NCBI RefSeq assembly: GCF_021560175.1
Contig: NZ_CP091110.1
Span: forward strand, 3,214,001-3,278,000
From: Neobacillus drentensis
GTDB taxonomy: Bacteria; Bacillota; Bacilli; Bacillales; Cytobacillaceae
Reading direction: 5' to 3'
Length of the DNA: 64,000 nt
A program made the translations under genes and the position numbers. Below, piece by piece: positions 34,532-42,551 of the stretch. Positions within the stretch are counted from its first letter, which is position 1. Each line of letters starts with the position of its first letter. A model generated the notes under the pieces. The model was not told where the DNA came from. It worked only from the letters and a program-made list of their open reading frames with translations, and did no database searches.

Positions 34532-35140
34532 ATGACAAAAGATTTTTTTACTACTTTAAAAGAAAGACGTACTTATTATGGAATCAATAAAAACGTTCAA
34601 GTTTCAGATGATACTATTAAGGAAATCGTAGAATTTGCAGTAAAATTCACGCCCTCTGCCTTTAACTCCCAAACTGCACGTCTTGTGGTATTGACAGGGG
34701 AATCCCATGATAAATTATGGGATATTACGACTGAAACTTTAAAAGAAGTTGTTGGTGGTGGAGATTTTTCTGCGACTCAACAAAAAATGGACTCATTTAA
34801 GGCAGGATACGGAACTGTACTATTTTTTGAAGACGAAGCAATAATTAAATCTCTTCAAGAACAATTCAGTACATATGCTGACAACTTTCCTGTTTGGTCC
34901 CATCAGGCATCAGGTATGCACCAGCTGGTAGTTTGGGCCGCTTTAGAATCAGAAGGTCTAGGAGCTTCTCTGCAGCACTATAACCCACTTATTGACGAAG
35001 AAGTAAAGAAGGAATGGAATATTCCTTCAAATTGGAAGTTAATTGCTCAAATGCCTTTTGGTAATCCAACAGCTCAGCCAGGAGAAAAAGAATTTAAGCC
35101 AGTGGAAGATCGTGTGAAATTTTATAAAAATATAATATAG
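34532..35140 (+). CDS. nitroreductase family protein (YfhC-like)
   Basis: 202 residues. FMN-binding RRTYYGINKNVQVSDDTIKE at the start, FNSQTARLVVLTGESHDKLW, and GMHQLVVWAALESEGLGASL with the C-terminal P-E-K--KPVEDRVKFY pattern. Oxygen-insensitive nitroreductase-like flavoproteins reduce nitro compounds, quinones or azo dyes with NAD(P)H. ATG 34532 follows GGAGG. A terminator follows (35157-35190). Confidence 0.9.
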   Translation: MTKDFFTTLKERRTYYGINKNVQVSDDTIKEIVEFAVKFTPSAFNSQTARLVVLTGESHDKLWDITTETLKEVVGGGDFSATQQKMDSFKAGYGTVLFFEDEAIIKSLQEQFSTYADNFPVWSHQASGMHQLVVWAALESEGLGASLQHYNPLIDEEVKKEWNIPSNWKLIAQMPFGNPTAQPGEKEFKPVEDRVKFYKNII

Positions 35141-35156
35141 GACATTTATTCATGCA

Positions 35157-35190
35157 AAAAGCCTGATGGGAAGATCCACCAGGCTTTTAA
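35157..35190 (+). terminator. terminator after the nitroreductase
   Basis: AAAAAGCCTGATGGGaagatCCACCAGGCTTTT stem; also serves the small minus-strand gene. Confidence 0.75.
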
Positions 35191-35215
35191 TTATCCTTTT
35201 AAGAGGAGTTTAATC

Positions 35216-35350
35216 TTATAATCGTTTTAACATTTCTAAAATTTCTTTACGTTCTTCTTCTTTGTTCATTTCGATATTCATTCTTTTTTTGCAAAATTTA
35301 GTTTCGCACTCTTTATCGCGTTGCTGAATGTTTTGATTTTCCACCTGCAT
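35216..35350 (-). CDS. small charged helical protein
   Basis: 44 residues from ATG 35350 with an excellent GAAGGAG 8 bp upstream. Sequence is nearly all charged helix: ENQNIQQRDKECETKFCKKR then MNKEEERKEILEMLKRL, with a CETKFC pair. No family recognised. Reads toward the terminator at 35157-35190. The strong ribosome site and clean helix make it a credible gene. Confidence 0.55.
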   Translation of the reverse strand: MQVENQNIQQRDKECETKFCKKRMNIEMNKEEERKEILEMLKRL

Positions 35351-35654
35351 AAGGTACACTCCTTCAAATCTAATCAATCAAAAACCCATGAACAATGTAG
35401 CGAATTGTATCTGAATTAAGCATTCCCATATATATAGAGACTATACTGAGATTCGCCTTAATTGCTACTAAATGATTGGTCACAAACATTCCTTTTATTT
35501 AACAATATTCGACATAATAATAGGGAACTCCAATCAAGTTGATTTGAATATGTAATAAACATATGACACTGTGACACAGTGGGACAGTGGGACAAATTCA
35601 ATTCTGATGAGTTCCATCAATTGGTGGTTGAGCGGGTTGTGGCAATTGCAGAAA
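35351..35654. other. 304-bp intergenic region
   Basis: AT-rich DNA between the small minus-strand gene and the merR stop. A repetitive GTGACACAGTGGGACAGTGG stretch at 35570-35592 is the only odd feature. I see no gene, RNA or clear promoter. Confidence 0.5.
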
Positions 35655-36074
35655 TTAATGAGCCAAAGGCATTTTATTTTCCTGCCATTTCCCCGGGTTA
35701 GTATCATCTGGGATCACTTTATTGATAATGTCAAGGTAGTGACTTGACTTCTCTTCCATATATTTGACTGTTCGTTTTGCTTCCTCTAACTGAGCCTGGG
35801 CGATCTCTTTTTGTTTCAAAATGATTTCATAGCGTTCCTGAATGGTAGAATCGCCTTCCAAACACAAATCTACATACGTTTTAATGTCTTCCACTGTCAT
35901 ACCACATTGTTTTAAATATTTTACACCTGTTAACCAATTGATGGATTCTTGATCAAAAAGACGATTATTATTTTTATCACGCTTTAGATTCGGAACTAAT
36001 CCTTTATCCGTGTAGAAACGAACGGTATGTTCAGTCAGCTCAAGTAGCTTAGCCACTTCTTTTACTGTATACAA
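35655..36074 (-). CDS. MerR family regulator (AdhR-like)
   Basis: 139 residues. MerR HTH at the start (YTVKEVAKLLELTEHTVRFY, TDKGLVPNLKRDKNNNRLFD), then the dimerisation coiled coil (YEIILKQKEIAQAQLEEAKR). The layout resembles AdhR, which senses formaldehyde and methylglyoxal in B. subtilis, but the only Cys seen are in KQCGMT and DLCLEG, so the sensing residue is unsure. Divergent from the AKR at 36234, with a MerR-type operator between. ATG 36074 follows AGGAGG. Confidence 0.88.
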   Translation of the reverse strand: MYTVKEVAKLLELTEHTVRFYTDKGLVPNLKRDKNNNRLFDQESINWLTGVKYLKQCGMTVEDIKTYVDLCLEGDSTIQERYEIILKQKEIAQAQLEEAKRTVKYMEEKSSHYLDIINKVIPDDTNPGKWQENKMPLAH

Positions 36075-36118
36075 TACAATCCCTCCTCGAAATTTAAATA
36101 AAAGTTACTTAAAATCTG

Positions 36119-36149
36119 TTGACTTCGTGTTACACGAAGGTGGTAGGCT
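36119..36149 (+). promoter_or_regulatory. MerR-type promoter of the 36234 AKR
   Basis: -35 TTGACT (36119-36124), 19-bp spacer, -10 TAGGCT (36144-36149). Between them CTTCGTG-TTA-CACGAAG (36123-36139) is a perfect palindrome. A long spacer with a central palindrome is the MerR design, where the bound regulator twists DNA to activate. TATACT at 36150 is an alternative -10. Confidence 0.75.
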
Positions 36150-36233
36150 TATACTAGCACAAGGATGCTTAAATTGTAAACACCAGCAACAGCATTACTT
36201 GTCACAATTTTTATAATACTGGAGGTAAATTAT

Positions 36234-37085
36234 ATGCAAAAAGTTATATTAAACAATGGTGTCGAAATACCTATTTTAGGTTTTGGAGTATTTCAAGTTC
36301 CTGATCAAGCTCAATGCGAGCAGGCAGTATCAGACGCACTTGAAGCTGGGTATCGTTTAATTGATACAGCAGCTGCCTATTTTAATGAAGAGGCAGTTGG
36401 CGCAGCCATCAAAAAAAGCGGGATTCCAAGGGAAGAACTTTTTATAACGACTAAACTTTGGATTCAGGATGCTGGTTATGAAAATGCAAAAAAGGCTTTT
36501 GATGTTTCCTTGAAGAAACTAGGGCTTGACTATCTTGATTTATACCTCATTCACCAACCGTTCAGTGATTATTACGGTTCATGGCGAGCAATGGAGGAAC
36601 TTTATAAAGAAGGAAAAATCCGTGCTATTGGGGTATCTAATTTTTATCCTGATCGTTTAGTTGATTTAATACTGAACAATGAAGTTGTACCAGCCGTTAA
36701 CCAAGTAGAGACCCATCCGTTCTTCCAGCAGAAAGTTGCAAAGAACGTTATGGAAGAATATGGCGTACAAATTCAATCATGGGGACCGTTTGCAGAAGGT
36801 CAGAAGAATATCTTCCAAAATGAATTACTTGCTGGTATTGCGGCGAAATATGGAAAGTCAGTAGCACAAGTCATTTTACGTTGGCATATTCAACGTGGTG
36901 TCGTGTCAATTCCAAAGTCTGTTCATAAAGAACGTATTGTTGAAAACTTTAATGTTTGGGATTTCGCTTTAAGTGATGAAGATATGGCCGCAATTGCTAC
37001 TATGGATGTTGGAAAAAGCGAAATAATTGATCATTTTACTGTTGATACGGCTAAGATGTTAAATGGGTGGAAAATTCATGAATAA
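36234..37085 (+). CDS. aldo/keto reductase (YtbE-like), MerR-controlled
   Basis: 283 residues. Tetrad Asp44 ([10 protein letters not shown]), Tyr49, Lys74 (ITTKLW) and His107 (LYLIHQPF); cofactor motif [13 protein letters not shown]. Very similar to the 22561 AKR but placed under the divergent MerR regulator rather than a TetR operator. ATG 36234 follows ACTGGAGG. If the regulator is AdhR-like, aldehydes such as methylglyoxal would be both inducer and substrate. A terminator lies at about 37133-37172. Confidence 0.93.
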   Translation: MQKVILNNGVEIPILGFGVFQVPDQAQCEQAVSDALEAGYRLIDTAAAYFNEEAVGAAIKKSGIPREELFITTKLWIQDAGYENAKKAFDVSLKKLGLDYLDLYLIHQPFSDYYGSWRAMEELYKEGKIRAIGVSNFYPDRLVDLILNNEVVPAVNQVETHPFFQQKVAKNVMEEYGVQIQSWGPFAEGQKNIFQNELLAGIAAKYGKSVAQVILRWHIQRGVVSIPKSVHKERIVENFNVWDFALSDEDMAAIATMDVGKSEIIDHFTVDTAKMLNGWKIHE

Positions 37086-37132
37086 TGATTCATGAAACAC
37101 TTGTGAAGCGCGATATTTAATGTTTTTCATCA

Positions 37133-37174
37133 TTAAAAAACCGTTTTTCTAATTTGGAAATTCGGTTTTTTCTT
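37133..37174 (+). terminator. terminator after the 36234 AKR
   Basis: AAAAAACCG-tttttctaatttggaaatt-CGGTTTTTTC stem-loop. Confidence 0.6.
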
Positions 37175-37208
37175 TTTGAAAACATTCCTAATAAGGAGGA
37201 AAAACGTT

Positions 37209-37541
37209 ATGAGAAAGGATAACTGGAGCGAATCAAACAGTGACACTTTTATTCAAGAAGCCAATGGAAATGCTGTTGTTGTCGGTGCGTCTCTTTCTGG
37301 ACTAATGACAGGGATTGCTCTTGCACGAGCTGGAGATGCTGCACATCTACCTACACCACTCACTGCATCGGGATTTAATGCTTCCTTGCAAGATGCTGCT
37401 ACCTTAACCGAATGTATAGAAAAAGGAATAAAAGGGTCTGCAGCTTCTGAGGCGCTTTTGGAGTATGAATCTCGCCGTTTAAAAACTGCACGGCAAATAG
37501 TGCAATCTGGACAATCTTTTAGTCGCTCATTTGGACGATAA
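37209..37541 (+). pseudogene. FAD monooxygenase with a large in-frame internal deletion
   Basis: ATG 37209 with AAGGAGG gives a continuous 110-residue reading. Residues 20-42 (NAVVVGASLSGLMTGIALAR, AG) are the N-terminal FAD Rossmann motif. The next residues, DAAHLPTPLTASGFNASLQD, are the second, C-terminal FAD motif (GDAAH) normally about 250 residues later, and the end (EYESRRLKTARQIVQSGQSF) is a normal family C-terminus. So the whole middle, including the substrate domain, is missing but the frame is kept. The product, if made, cannot be a full monooxygenase. Confidence 0.8.
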
Positions 37542-37582
37542 ATGTATTGGTTTTTTCAACCTAAAAAACGGAGGAAATGAAG

Positions 37583-37679
37583 ATGAAAATTTTAATTTTA
37601 GGCGCAGCTGGTCAAATTTCACGTTTGTTGACTGAGAGATTATAAATTCACCACGTCCAACAGAGGCTATAGAAGAATA
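37583..37679 (+). pseudogene. NmrA/SDR remnant with internal deletion
   Basis: ATG 37583 after GGAGG encodes MKILILGAAGQISRLLTERL then stops. In another frame up to TAG at 37679, NSPRPTEAIEE resembles the C-terminal end of NmrA-like proteins. Start and end survive; the middle is gone. It lies 41 bp after the deleted monooxygenase, so the two were probably an operon. Confidence 0.65.
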
Positions 37680-37712
37680 GAACTTGAAAAATATATATTA
37701 ATGATAAGTAAA

Positions 37713-37746
37713 GCCGTTTCCTGGTCGAGAAAACGGCTTTTTAGTA
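37713..37746 (+). terminator. terminator after the deletion remnants
   Basis: AAAGCCGTTT-cctggtcgag-AAAACGGCTTTTT; still intact after gene loss. Confidence 0.7.
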
Positions 37747-37808
37747 AAAGTATAAGAAGTAATATACTTAAACTATAGGGGTGTTAATGTTAAAGAAAAT
37801 CGTTGCAA

Positions 37809-38357
37809 TTATTCTAGATTCCTATCTAACAATGCCCCCGTTTGTTCAGCCATCACACGAGCTGACAAAGGCATTCCATTTTTGAACCACCATTCTACTG
37901 CCCCTACGACTGCTGATCCAAAAAATTGAAGAATAACATCTTCACTTAATCCTTGATTTTTTCCTTCGGTTGTATCCACTTCAGCTGCAAACTCTTCTAT
38001 AACTAAATCAAGAAAACGACTACGAAAATAGGGTGCACCTTTACTAGCTAGCATTGTTGAAAAAAATAAATAATGACGCTCAAAGTATTCGTACCAGACA
38101 TAATTTCCTTCTTGAAACGTCATCTCAGATGACGATTGGCATAGTTCCCGGAGATTCTCTATATGTTCTTCAATCATCTTATCCAGGAGGTCGTATTTAT
38201 CCGTGTAATGAAGATAGATGGTTCCTCTATTAACATCTGCTCTGTCAGCAATATCTTGAATGGTAATGTCGTCAAAACTTTTTTCAGACATCAGTTCAAT
38301 GACGGCATTTTTTATAGCCACTTGGCTTTTTGCTATTCTTCTATCTACTTTGGTCAC
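37809..38357 (-). CDS. TetR family regulator 3 (recognition helix NRG)
   Basis: 182 residues from GTG 38357, preceded by TTGGTGG as in the paralogues; a longer open reading to 38492 runs across the operators and is not the gene. HTH: AIKNAVIELMSEKSFDDITI, DIADRADVNRGTIYLHYTDK. C-terminal WWFKNGMPLSARVMAEQTGA. Third paralogue of the set, divergent from promoter P7. Its recognition helix has Asn43 where the other two have Ser, matching the GTTGATTAAT half-sites of P7 and P8. Presumed repressor of P7, P8 and itself. Confidence 0.92.
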   Translation of the reverse strand: MTKVDRRIAKSQVAIKNAVIELMSEKSFDDITIQDIADRADVNRGTIYLHYTDKYDLLDKMIEEHIENLRELCQSSSEMTFQEGNYVWYEYFERHYLFFSTMLASKGAPYFRSRFLDLVIEEFAAEVDTTEGKNQGLSEDVILQFFGSAVVGAVEWWFKNGMPLSARVMAEQTGALLDRNLE

Positions 38358-38403
38358 ACTAATCCACCAACTTTTCTTAAAGATAATCAACAATTTAAAG
38401 TGA

Positions 38404-38492
38404 TTTGTTGAGTAATCAACGAATTGCTCTAAATTAACCATTGAAAGTGTGAAGGGCTTTTTTATAATTATAAACAGATGTTGATTAATCAA
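38404..38492 (+). promoter_or_regulatory. promoter P7 with GTTG-class operators
   Basis: Upstream operator GTTGAGTAATCAAC (38407-38420), in a wider TTTGTTGA/TCAACGAA frame. -35 TTGAAA (38441-38446), 16 bp, -10 TATAAT (38463-38468). Downstream operator with the perfect palindrome TTGATTAATCAA (38481-38492) at about +6. Confidence 0.77.
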
Positions 38493-38561
38493 TCAATAAT
38501 CATTTTGCAGCTACCTTTTGGAATAATAAAAGTAAATTGACTTCAAACAGGAGGGTTATTT

Positions 38562-39317
38562 ATGGACCGCATTGAAAAGAGTAAAGAAAAATACAAACAG
38601 TTATTCGGAAATGGAGTACCAGCCGCATACGCTACCGATCCTGATTTTCAAGACATCCTTAGCCGTTTCATTTTTGGGGAAGTATTCGATCAAGGAAATC
38701 TGGATGACAAGCAACGCGAGTTGATTACCCTGGCAGTGCTTACTACCAACCAGACATTGCCTCAGCTCAAGGCACATGTTGCTGCAGCACTAAACGTTGG
38801 GCTGACACCAGTAGAAATCAAAGAGGCAGTTTACCAGTGTGCACCATATATCGGATTTCCCAAAACATTAAACGCCATAAATGAAGTGAATGAGGTTTTC
38901 AAAGCGAAGGAGATCACTTTACCACTTGAAAGCCAAAAAACTGTAGATGAAGATAGCCGTTTTGAGAAAGGACTTGCTACTCAAGTAGAGATTTTTGGTG
39001 ATGTCATTACAAAAATGCGTGAGGCTTCTCCAGAAAATCAAAAGCATATGCAGGATTATCTTTCCTCTTTTTGCTTTGGAGACTTTTACACGCGTGGCGG
39101 ACTTGATTTGAAAACACGGGAGTTGTTGACACTCTGTATTATCAGTACGCTGGGCGGTTGTGAAAGCCAAGTGAAGTCACATGTGCTGGGTAACAAAAAT
39201 GTAGGCACTGACAAGGAGACATTGATCACCGCCATCACTCACTGCCTCCCATATATGGGCTTTCCGCGAACACTAAACGCATTAGCTTGCATTAATGAAA
39301 TGATTCCTGAAAATTAA
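38562..39317 (+). CDS. two-domain carboxymuconolactone decarboxylase-like protein
   Basis: 251 residues with two CMD/AhpD-like helical domains: QRELITLAVLTTNQTLPQLK, VYQCAPYIGFPKTLNAINEV in the first and TRELLTLCIISTLGGCESQV, ITHCLPYMGFPRTLNALACI in the second. The usual redox CxxC of AhpD is absent, so a decarboxylase/lactonase-like or small-molecule binding role is more likely. First gene of the P7 operon, with AGGAGGG before ATG 38562. The AKR and cupin follow. Confidence 0.88.
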   Translation: MDRIEKSKEKYKQLFGNGVPAAYATDPDFQDILSRFIFGEVFDQGNLDDKQRELITLAVLTTNQTLPQLKAHVAAALNVGLTPVEIKEAVYQCAPYIGFPKTLNAINEVNEVFKAKEITLPLESQKTVDEDSRFEKGLATQVEIFGDVITKMREASPENQKHMQDYLSSFCFGDFYTRGGLDLKTRELLTLCIISTLGGCESQVKSHVLGNKNVGTDKETLITAITHCLPYMGFPRTLNALACINEMIPEN

Positions 39318-39406
39318 GGCAAACGGTTAAGGATTTAGTAAACGCTTGAGAGTAAGCATCTCTGGTTCACTTGAAAAAAATATAACAATGTAAAGGAGAC
39401 AAAAGC

Positions 39407-40270
39407 ATGTTTAACGAAACTTACAAATTATCAAATGGTGTAGAAATTCCAAAATTAGGTCTTGGTACATGGCTGCTTGACGATGCACAGGCTGCACAGG
39501 CAGTCGTAGAAGCGGTATCGATCGGATATCGTCATATGGATACTGCTCAGGCTTATATGAATGAAACTGGTGTAGGCGAAGGCATCCGTTCATGCGGTGT
39601 TGCAAGAGAAGAACTTTTTATCACGACAAAGGTTGCAGCAGAATTAAAGACATATGAGGCAGTCACGAAGTCCATTGATGAGTCTTTAGCAAAGCTGGGA
39701 CTTGATTATATTGATCTTCTAATTATCCACAGCCCTCAGCCTTGGACCGAGTTCCGTGAAGAGAACCGTTACTTCAAGGAAAACAAAGAAGCATGGAAAG
39801 CAATGGAGGATGCTTATAAGACAGGCAAGGTAAAGGCAATCGGTCTTTCTAACTTCCTTCAGGATGATGTAGAGAATATTCTTGCAAGCTGTGAGATCAA
39901 GCCTATGGTCAATCAAATATTGGCACATGTGAGCAATACTCCTTTGGAGCTAATTAAATTCTGTCAGAAGAATGACATCCTAGTAGAAGCATATTCACCA
40001 ATTGCACACGGTGCAGTTCTCGATCATGCAGAGGTTAAGGTGATAGCTGATAAGTACGGAGTATCTGTTGCTCAACTTTGCCTGCGATATGATATCCAAC
40101 TTGGTCTTGTCGTCATTCCAAAGACGGCAAATCCGGATCACATGAGAAACAATGCAGAGCTTGATTTTGTTATCAGCGATGCAGATATGGAGACTTTGAA
40201 AAATGTAGAGCAAATCCAGAATTATGGGGAGCATAGCTTCTTCCCTGTATTCGGAGGAAAGTTAAAATAA
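39407..40270 (+). CDS. aldo/keto reductase (diketogulonate reductase-like)
   Basis: 287 residues. Tetrad Asp45 (RHMDTAQAYM), Tyr50, Lys75 (ITTKVAAEL) and His108 (LLIIHSPQPW). Cofactor motif LVVIPKTANPDHM. Its codon use is richer in GC than neighbours (for example GCTGCACAGGCAGTCGTAGA), hinting at different origin. The pseudogene at 13944 is a broken relative. It is the middle gene of the CMD-AKR-cupin operon, AAGGAG before ATG 39407. Confidence 0.93.
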   Translation: MFNETYKLSNGVEIPKLGLGTWLLDDAQAAQAVVEAVSIGYRHMDTAQAYMNETGVGEGIRSCGVAREELFITTKVAAELKTYEAVTKSIDESLAKLGLDYIDLLIIHSPQPWTEFREENRYFKENKEAWKAMEDAYKTGKVKAIGLSNFLQDDVENILASCEIKPMVNQILAHVSNTPLELIKFCQKNDILVEAYSPIAHGAVLDHAEVKVIADKYGVSVAQLCLRYDIQLGLVVIPKTANPDHMRNNAELDFVISDADMETLKNVEQIQNYGEHSFFPVFGGKLK

Positions 40271-40289
40271 ATAGGTGGAGGAATTAAAA

Positions 40290-40694
40290 ATGGCAAAACA
40301 TGAAGAAGTAAAAAATGGTGTTATTTTCCCTGCAGGAGAAAAAAATCCTTTTTCTCAATTTTTCGTGGGACAAAGTTATCTTAAAGGATTAGTATCTGAC
40401 TCTAAAATCAACGTTGGTGTCGGGAATGTGACTTTTGAACCGGGATGTCGAAATAACTGGCATATCCATCGTGATGGATATCAAATTTTATTGGTAACTG
40501 GAGGCGAAGGTTGGTACCAAGAAGATGGACAACCTGCTCAATTGTTAAAAGCAGGGGACGTAATTGTCACGCATGATGGTGTCAAACACTGGCATGGCGC
40601 TACAAAAGATAGCTGGTTTGTTCACATTGCAATCACAGCAGGTACTCCGGAATGGTTAGAGCCTGTTGAAGATGAAACTTATAACAAATTGTAA
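40290..40694 (+). CDS. cupin domain protein
   Basis: 134 residues from ATG 40290 (GGTGGAGG upstream; the GTG at 40275 overlaps that site). Single cupin barrel with metal residues in NNWHIHRDGYQILLVTGGEG and GDVIVTHDGVKHWHGATKDS. It resembles the small cupins found beside CMD proteins and AKRs. A metal-dependent isomerase, decarboxylase or dioxygenase role is possible. Ends at an AACGCATCG/CGATGCGTT hairpin near 40700-40730. Confidence 0.88.
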   Translation: MAKHEEVKNGVIFPAGEKNPFSQFFVGQSYLKGLVSDSKINVGVGNVTFEPGCRNNWHIHRDGYQILLVTGGEGWYQEDGQPAQLLKAGDVIVTHDGVKHWHGATKDSWFVHIAITAGTPEWLEPVEDETYNKL

Positions 40695-40699
40695 AAAGC

Positions 40700-40731
40700 A
40701 AACGCATCGGATCATTTGATTCGATGCGTTA
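40700..40731 (+). terminator. terminator after the cupin
   Basis: AACGCATCG-gatcatttgatt-CGATGCGTT; weak T-run. Confidence 0.5.
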
Positions 40732-40899
40732 ATTATGACGGTCATACAAACAAAAGGGCGGAAACAGTATTGAAAAAGGTACAGCCTTTACTTTAAGCCA
40801 AGAAGTTATTAGAAATGCAGCGATTGAGTTGATGATATGCATATTAGACATGCTGACTTAACCAACCTTTTATAGATACTCAACAATTTTCGTTGATTT

Positions 40900-40990
40900 G
40901 TTGAGTAATCAACGAATTGCGTTAATTTAACCATTGAATACAGTCAGTTTCCTTTTATAATAATAAACAGATGTTGATTAATGAATTAAC
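40900..40990 (+). promoter_or_regulatory. promoter P8 with GTTG-class operators
   Basis: Upstream operator GTTGAGTAATCAAC (40900-40913), identical to that of P7. -35 TTGAAT (40934-40939), 16 bp, -10 TATAAT (40956-40961). Downstream operator GTTGATTAATGAATTAAC (40973-40990) near +5. No tetR gene is adjacent, so this is a trans target of TetR3. Confidence 0.75.
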
Positions 40991-41068
40991 ATTGATTTTT
41001 TTAAAGGGTCTTATGATCAGGTTACGACTAAAAATTGAAACTTACATCAAAATACGTAGGGAAAGGAG

Positions 41069-42283
41069 ATGGATATTATACGTTTGGACAGGTTAAAAAT
41101 ATATTCTTTGCTGTCAGTTGCTTTATTGATCTCATCCGGTCCATTGATTGCCGCAAACATTCCTGCAATTGAAAAGGAATTTCCAACAGTAAATCCAACC
41201 CATGTTGGGCTTTTAACAACCATTCCTTCACTGTTTGTCATTCTAGGAATCTTAGTTGCGAACCGTTTGGAACTATGGATTGGAAAGAAAAGAACGATAT
41301 TGATTGGTTTAGCACTTGTTTTTCTTGCGGGTGTTTTTCCGGTACTGAAACATAATATCTTTTCATTTTTGTTTCTTTCACGCTGTTTCTTTGGTTTAGG
41401 AATCGGTTTATTCAACCGCCTAATCATTCAAATGATTAGTGATATATTTCAGGATGATTCGCGCAGAAAAGCAGCTGTAATTGGATTGGAAAGTGCCTTT
41501 GAAGGATTAGGTGGTATTTGTTTGACGTTTATAGTAGGGCAGTTGTTGAAAATCAACTGGCACACATCGTTTCTTATTTATGCTCTGGCGCTTCCAATTT
41601 TTCTGGGATTCCTTTTCTTTGTTCCGAATGACAAGAAAATGGAAAAAAGAAAAGCAGAACCAAGAGAAACTGTATCGGACAGTCCCAACGACGTAGGATC
41701 CTATCGCTCAGTCTATGGTTATGGTATTTTGCTTTTTGTGATTGTAACCATTTTTATTAATTACAATATTCAGGTTACCTCACTGCTTTTAGAAAAACAC
41801 ATAGGCAATGCTACGATTGGCAGCAATAATCTTGCCTTCATTGGTTTAGGTGCATTTATTGCCGGTTTTTCATTCGGTAGAATTTTTCAACTGCTGAAGG
41901 ATTATATCATGCCAGTTGCACTTTTATTTCTCGGAGTTTCTATCTATATCACGACTATTTCAGAAAGTATTGTACTCACGACATTTTGTTCAATGGCTAT
42001 TGGCTTTTCTTTTCGTTGTATGATGCCCTATTTGTTTCATACATTTACGCAACAAAGCAAAAAAGTGGCAAAGCTTGGAACAACAATGGTGTTAGTTGCT
42101 TATAACATTGGTGCTACCCTATCCCCTTACGAAGGGACAGTGCTTTCAAAGTTATTCCACGTTCATACTGTTCAGTCTTTGTTCCTTTCAAGTTCAATTA
42201 TTATTATTTTGATTTCCCTCATTGTTTTGGGAGTTGTTCTTAAAAAGGAAAAAATGAGCAAAGTCCAACAAAGAAGTTTTTAG
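41069..42283 (+). CDS. MFS transporter
   Basis: About 400 residues, twelve membrane helices split by a charged loop near residue 195 (PNDKKMEKRKAEPRETVSDS). Opens VALLISSGPLIAANIPAIEK, with the A-motif-like region NRLELWIGKKRTILIG. Probably exports a toxic small molecule. The start is uncertain: AAAGGAG abuts ATG 41069, so the true start may be ATT 41075 or TTG 41084. It heads a long run of genes to 47574 that could be read from promoter P8. Confidence 0.88.
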   Translation: MDIIRLDRLKIYSLLSVALLISSGPLIAANIPAIEKEFPTVNPTHVGLLTTIPSLFVILGILVANRLELWIGKKRTILIGLALVFLAGVFPVLKHNIFSFLFLSRCFFGLGIGLFNRLIIQMISDIFQDDSRRKAAVIGLESAFEGLGGICLTFIVGQLLKINWHTSFLIYALALPIFLGFLFFVPNDKKMEKRKAEPRETVSDSPNDVGSYRSVYGYGILLFVIVTIFINYNIQVTSLLLEKHIGNATIGSNNLAFIGLGAFIAGFSFGRIFQLLKDYIMPVALLFLGVSIYITTISESIVLTTFCSMAIGFSFRCMMPYLFHTFTQQSKKVAKLGTTMVLVAYNIGATLSPYEGTVLSKLFHVHTVQSLFLSSSIIIILISLIVLGVVLKKEKMSKVQQRSF

Positions 42284-42302
42284 TTTGAGAGGAGAATATA
42301 TG

Positions 42303-42530
42303 ATGCCCCACATTATTGTAAAACTTATACCAGGCAGAACCGAGGAACAAAAGAAAGAACTTACAGATAAGATTGTGCAAGCTGTTATGGAAACAGTAGA
42401 CGCTGGAGAATCTAGTATTTCTGTCTCATTCGAAGAAGTTCCGAGTGAGAAATGGGAAGAAGAAGTATATCAACCTGATATTTTAGGTAAGGATAACACG
42501 TTGTATAAAAAACCAGGATATAGATATTAA
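42303..42530 (+). CDS. 4-oxalocrotonate tautomerase-like protein
   Basis: 75 residues. After removal of Met the chain starts Pro-His-Ile-Ile-Val, giving the catalytic N-terminal Pro of the tautomerase superfamily; this decides ATG 42303 over ATG 42300 and TTG 42285. AGGAG lies 8 bp upstream. KLIPGRTEEQKKELTDKIVQ is the first helix, VSFEEVPSEKW the core. These enzymes isomerise keto-enol compounds or dehalogenate. It lies close behind the MFS gene. Confidence 0.9.
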   Translation: MPHIIVKLIPGRTEEQKKELTDKIVQAVMETVDAGESSISVSFEEVPSEKWEEEVYQPDILGKDNTLYKKPGYRY

Positions 42531-42551
42531 TGAAATTGGAGGAGAAACACT

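Noticed and set aside
38358..38492. N-terminal extension of TetR regulator 3 to an upstream ATG
   Set aside because: The extra 45 codons cover promoter P7 and its operators, and both paralogues start at the equivalent of GTG 38357.
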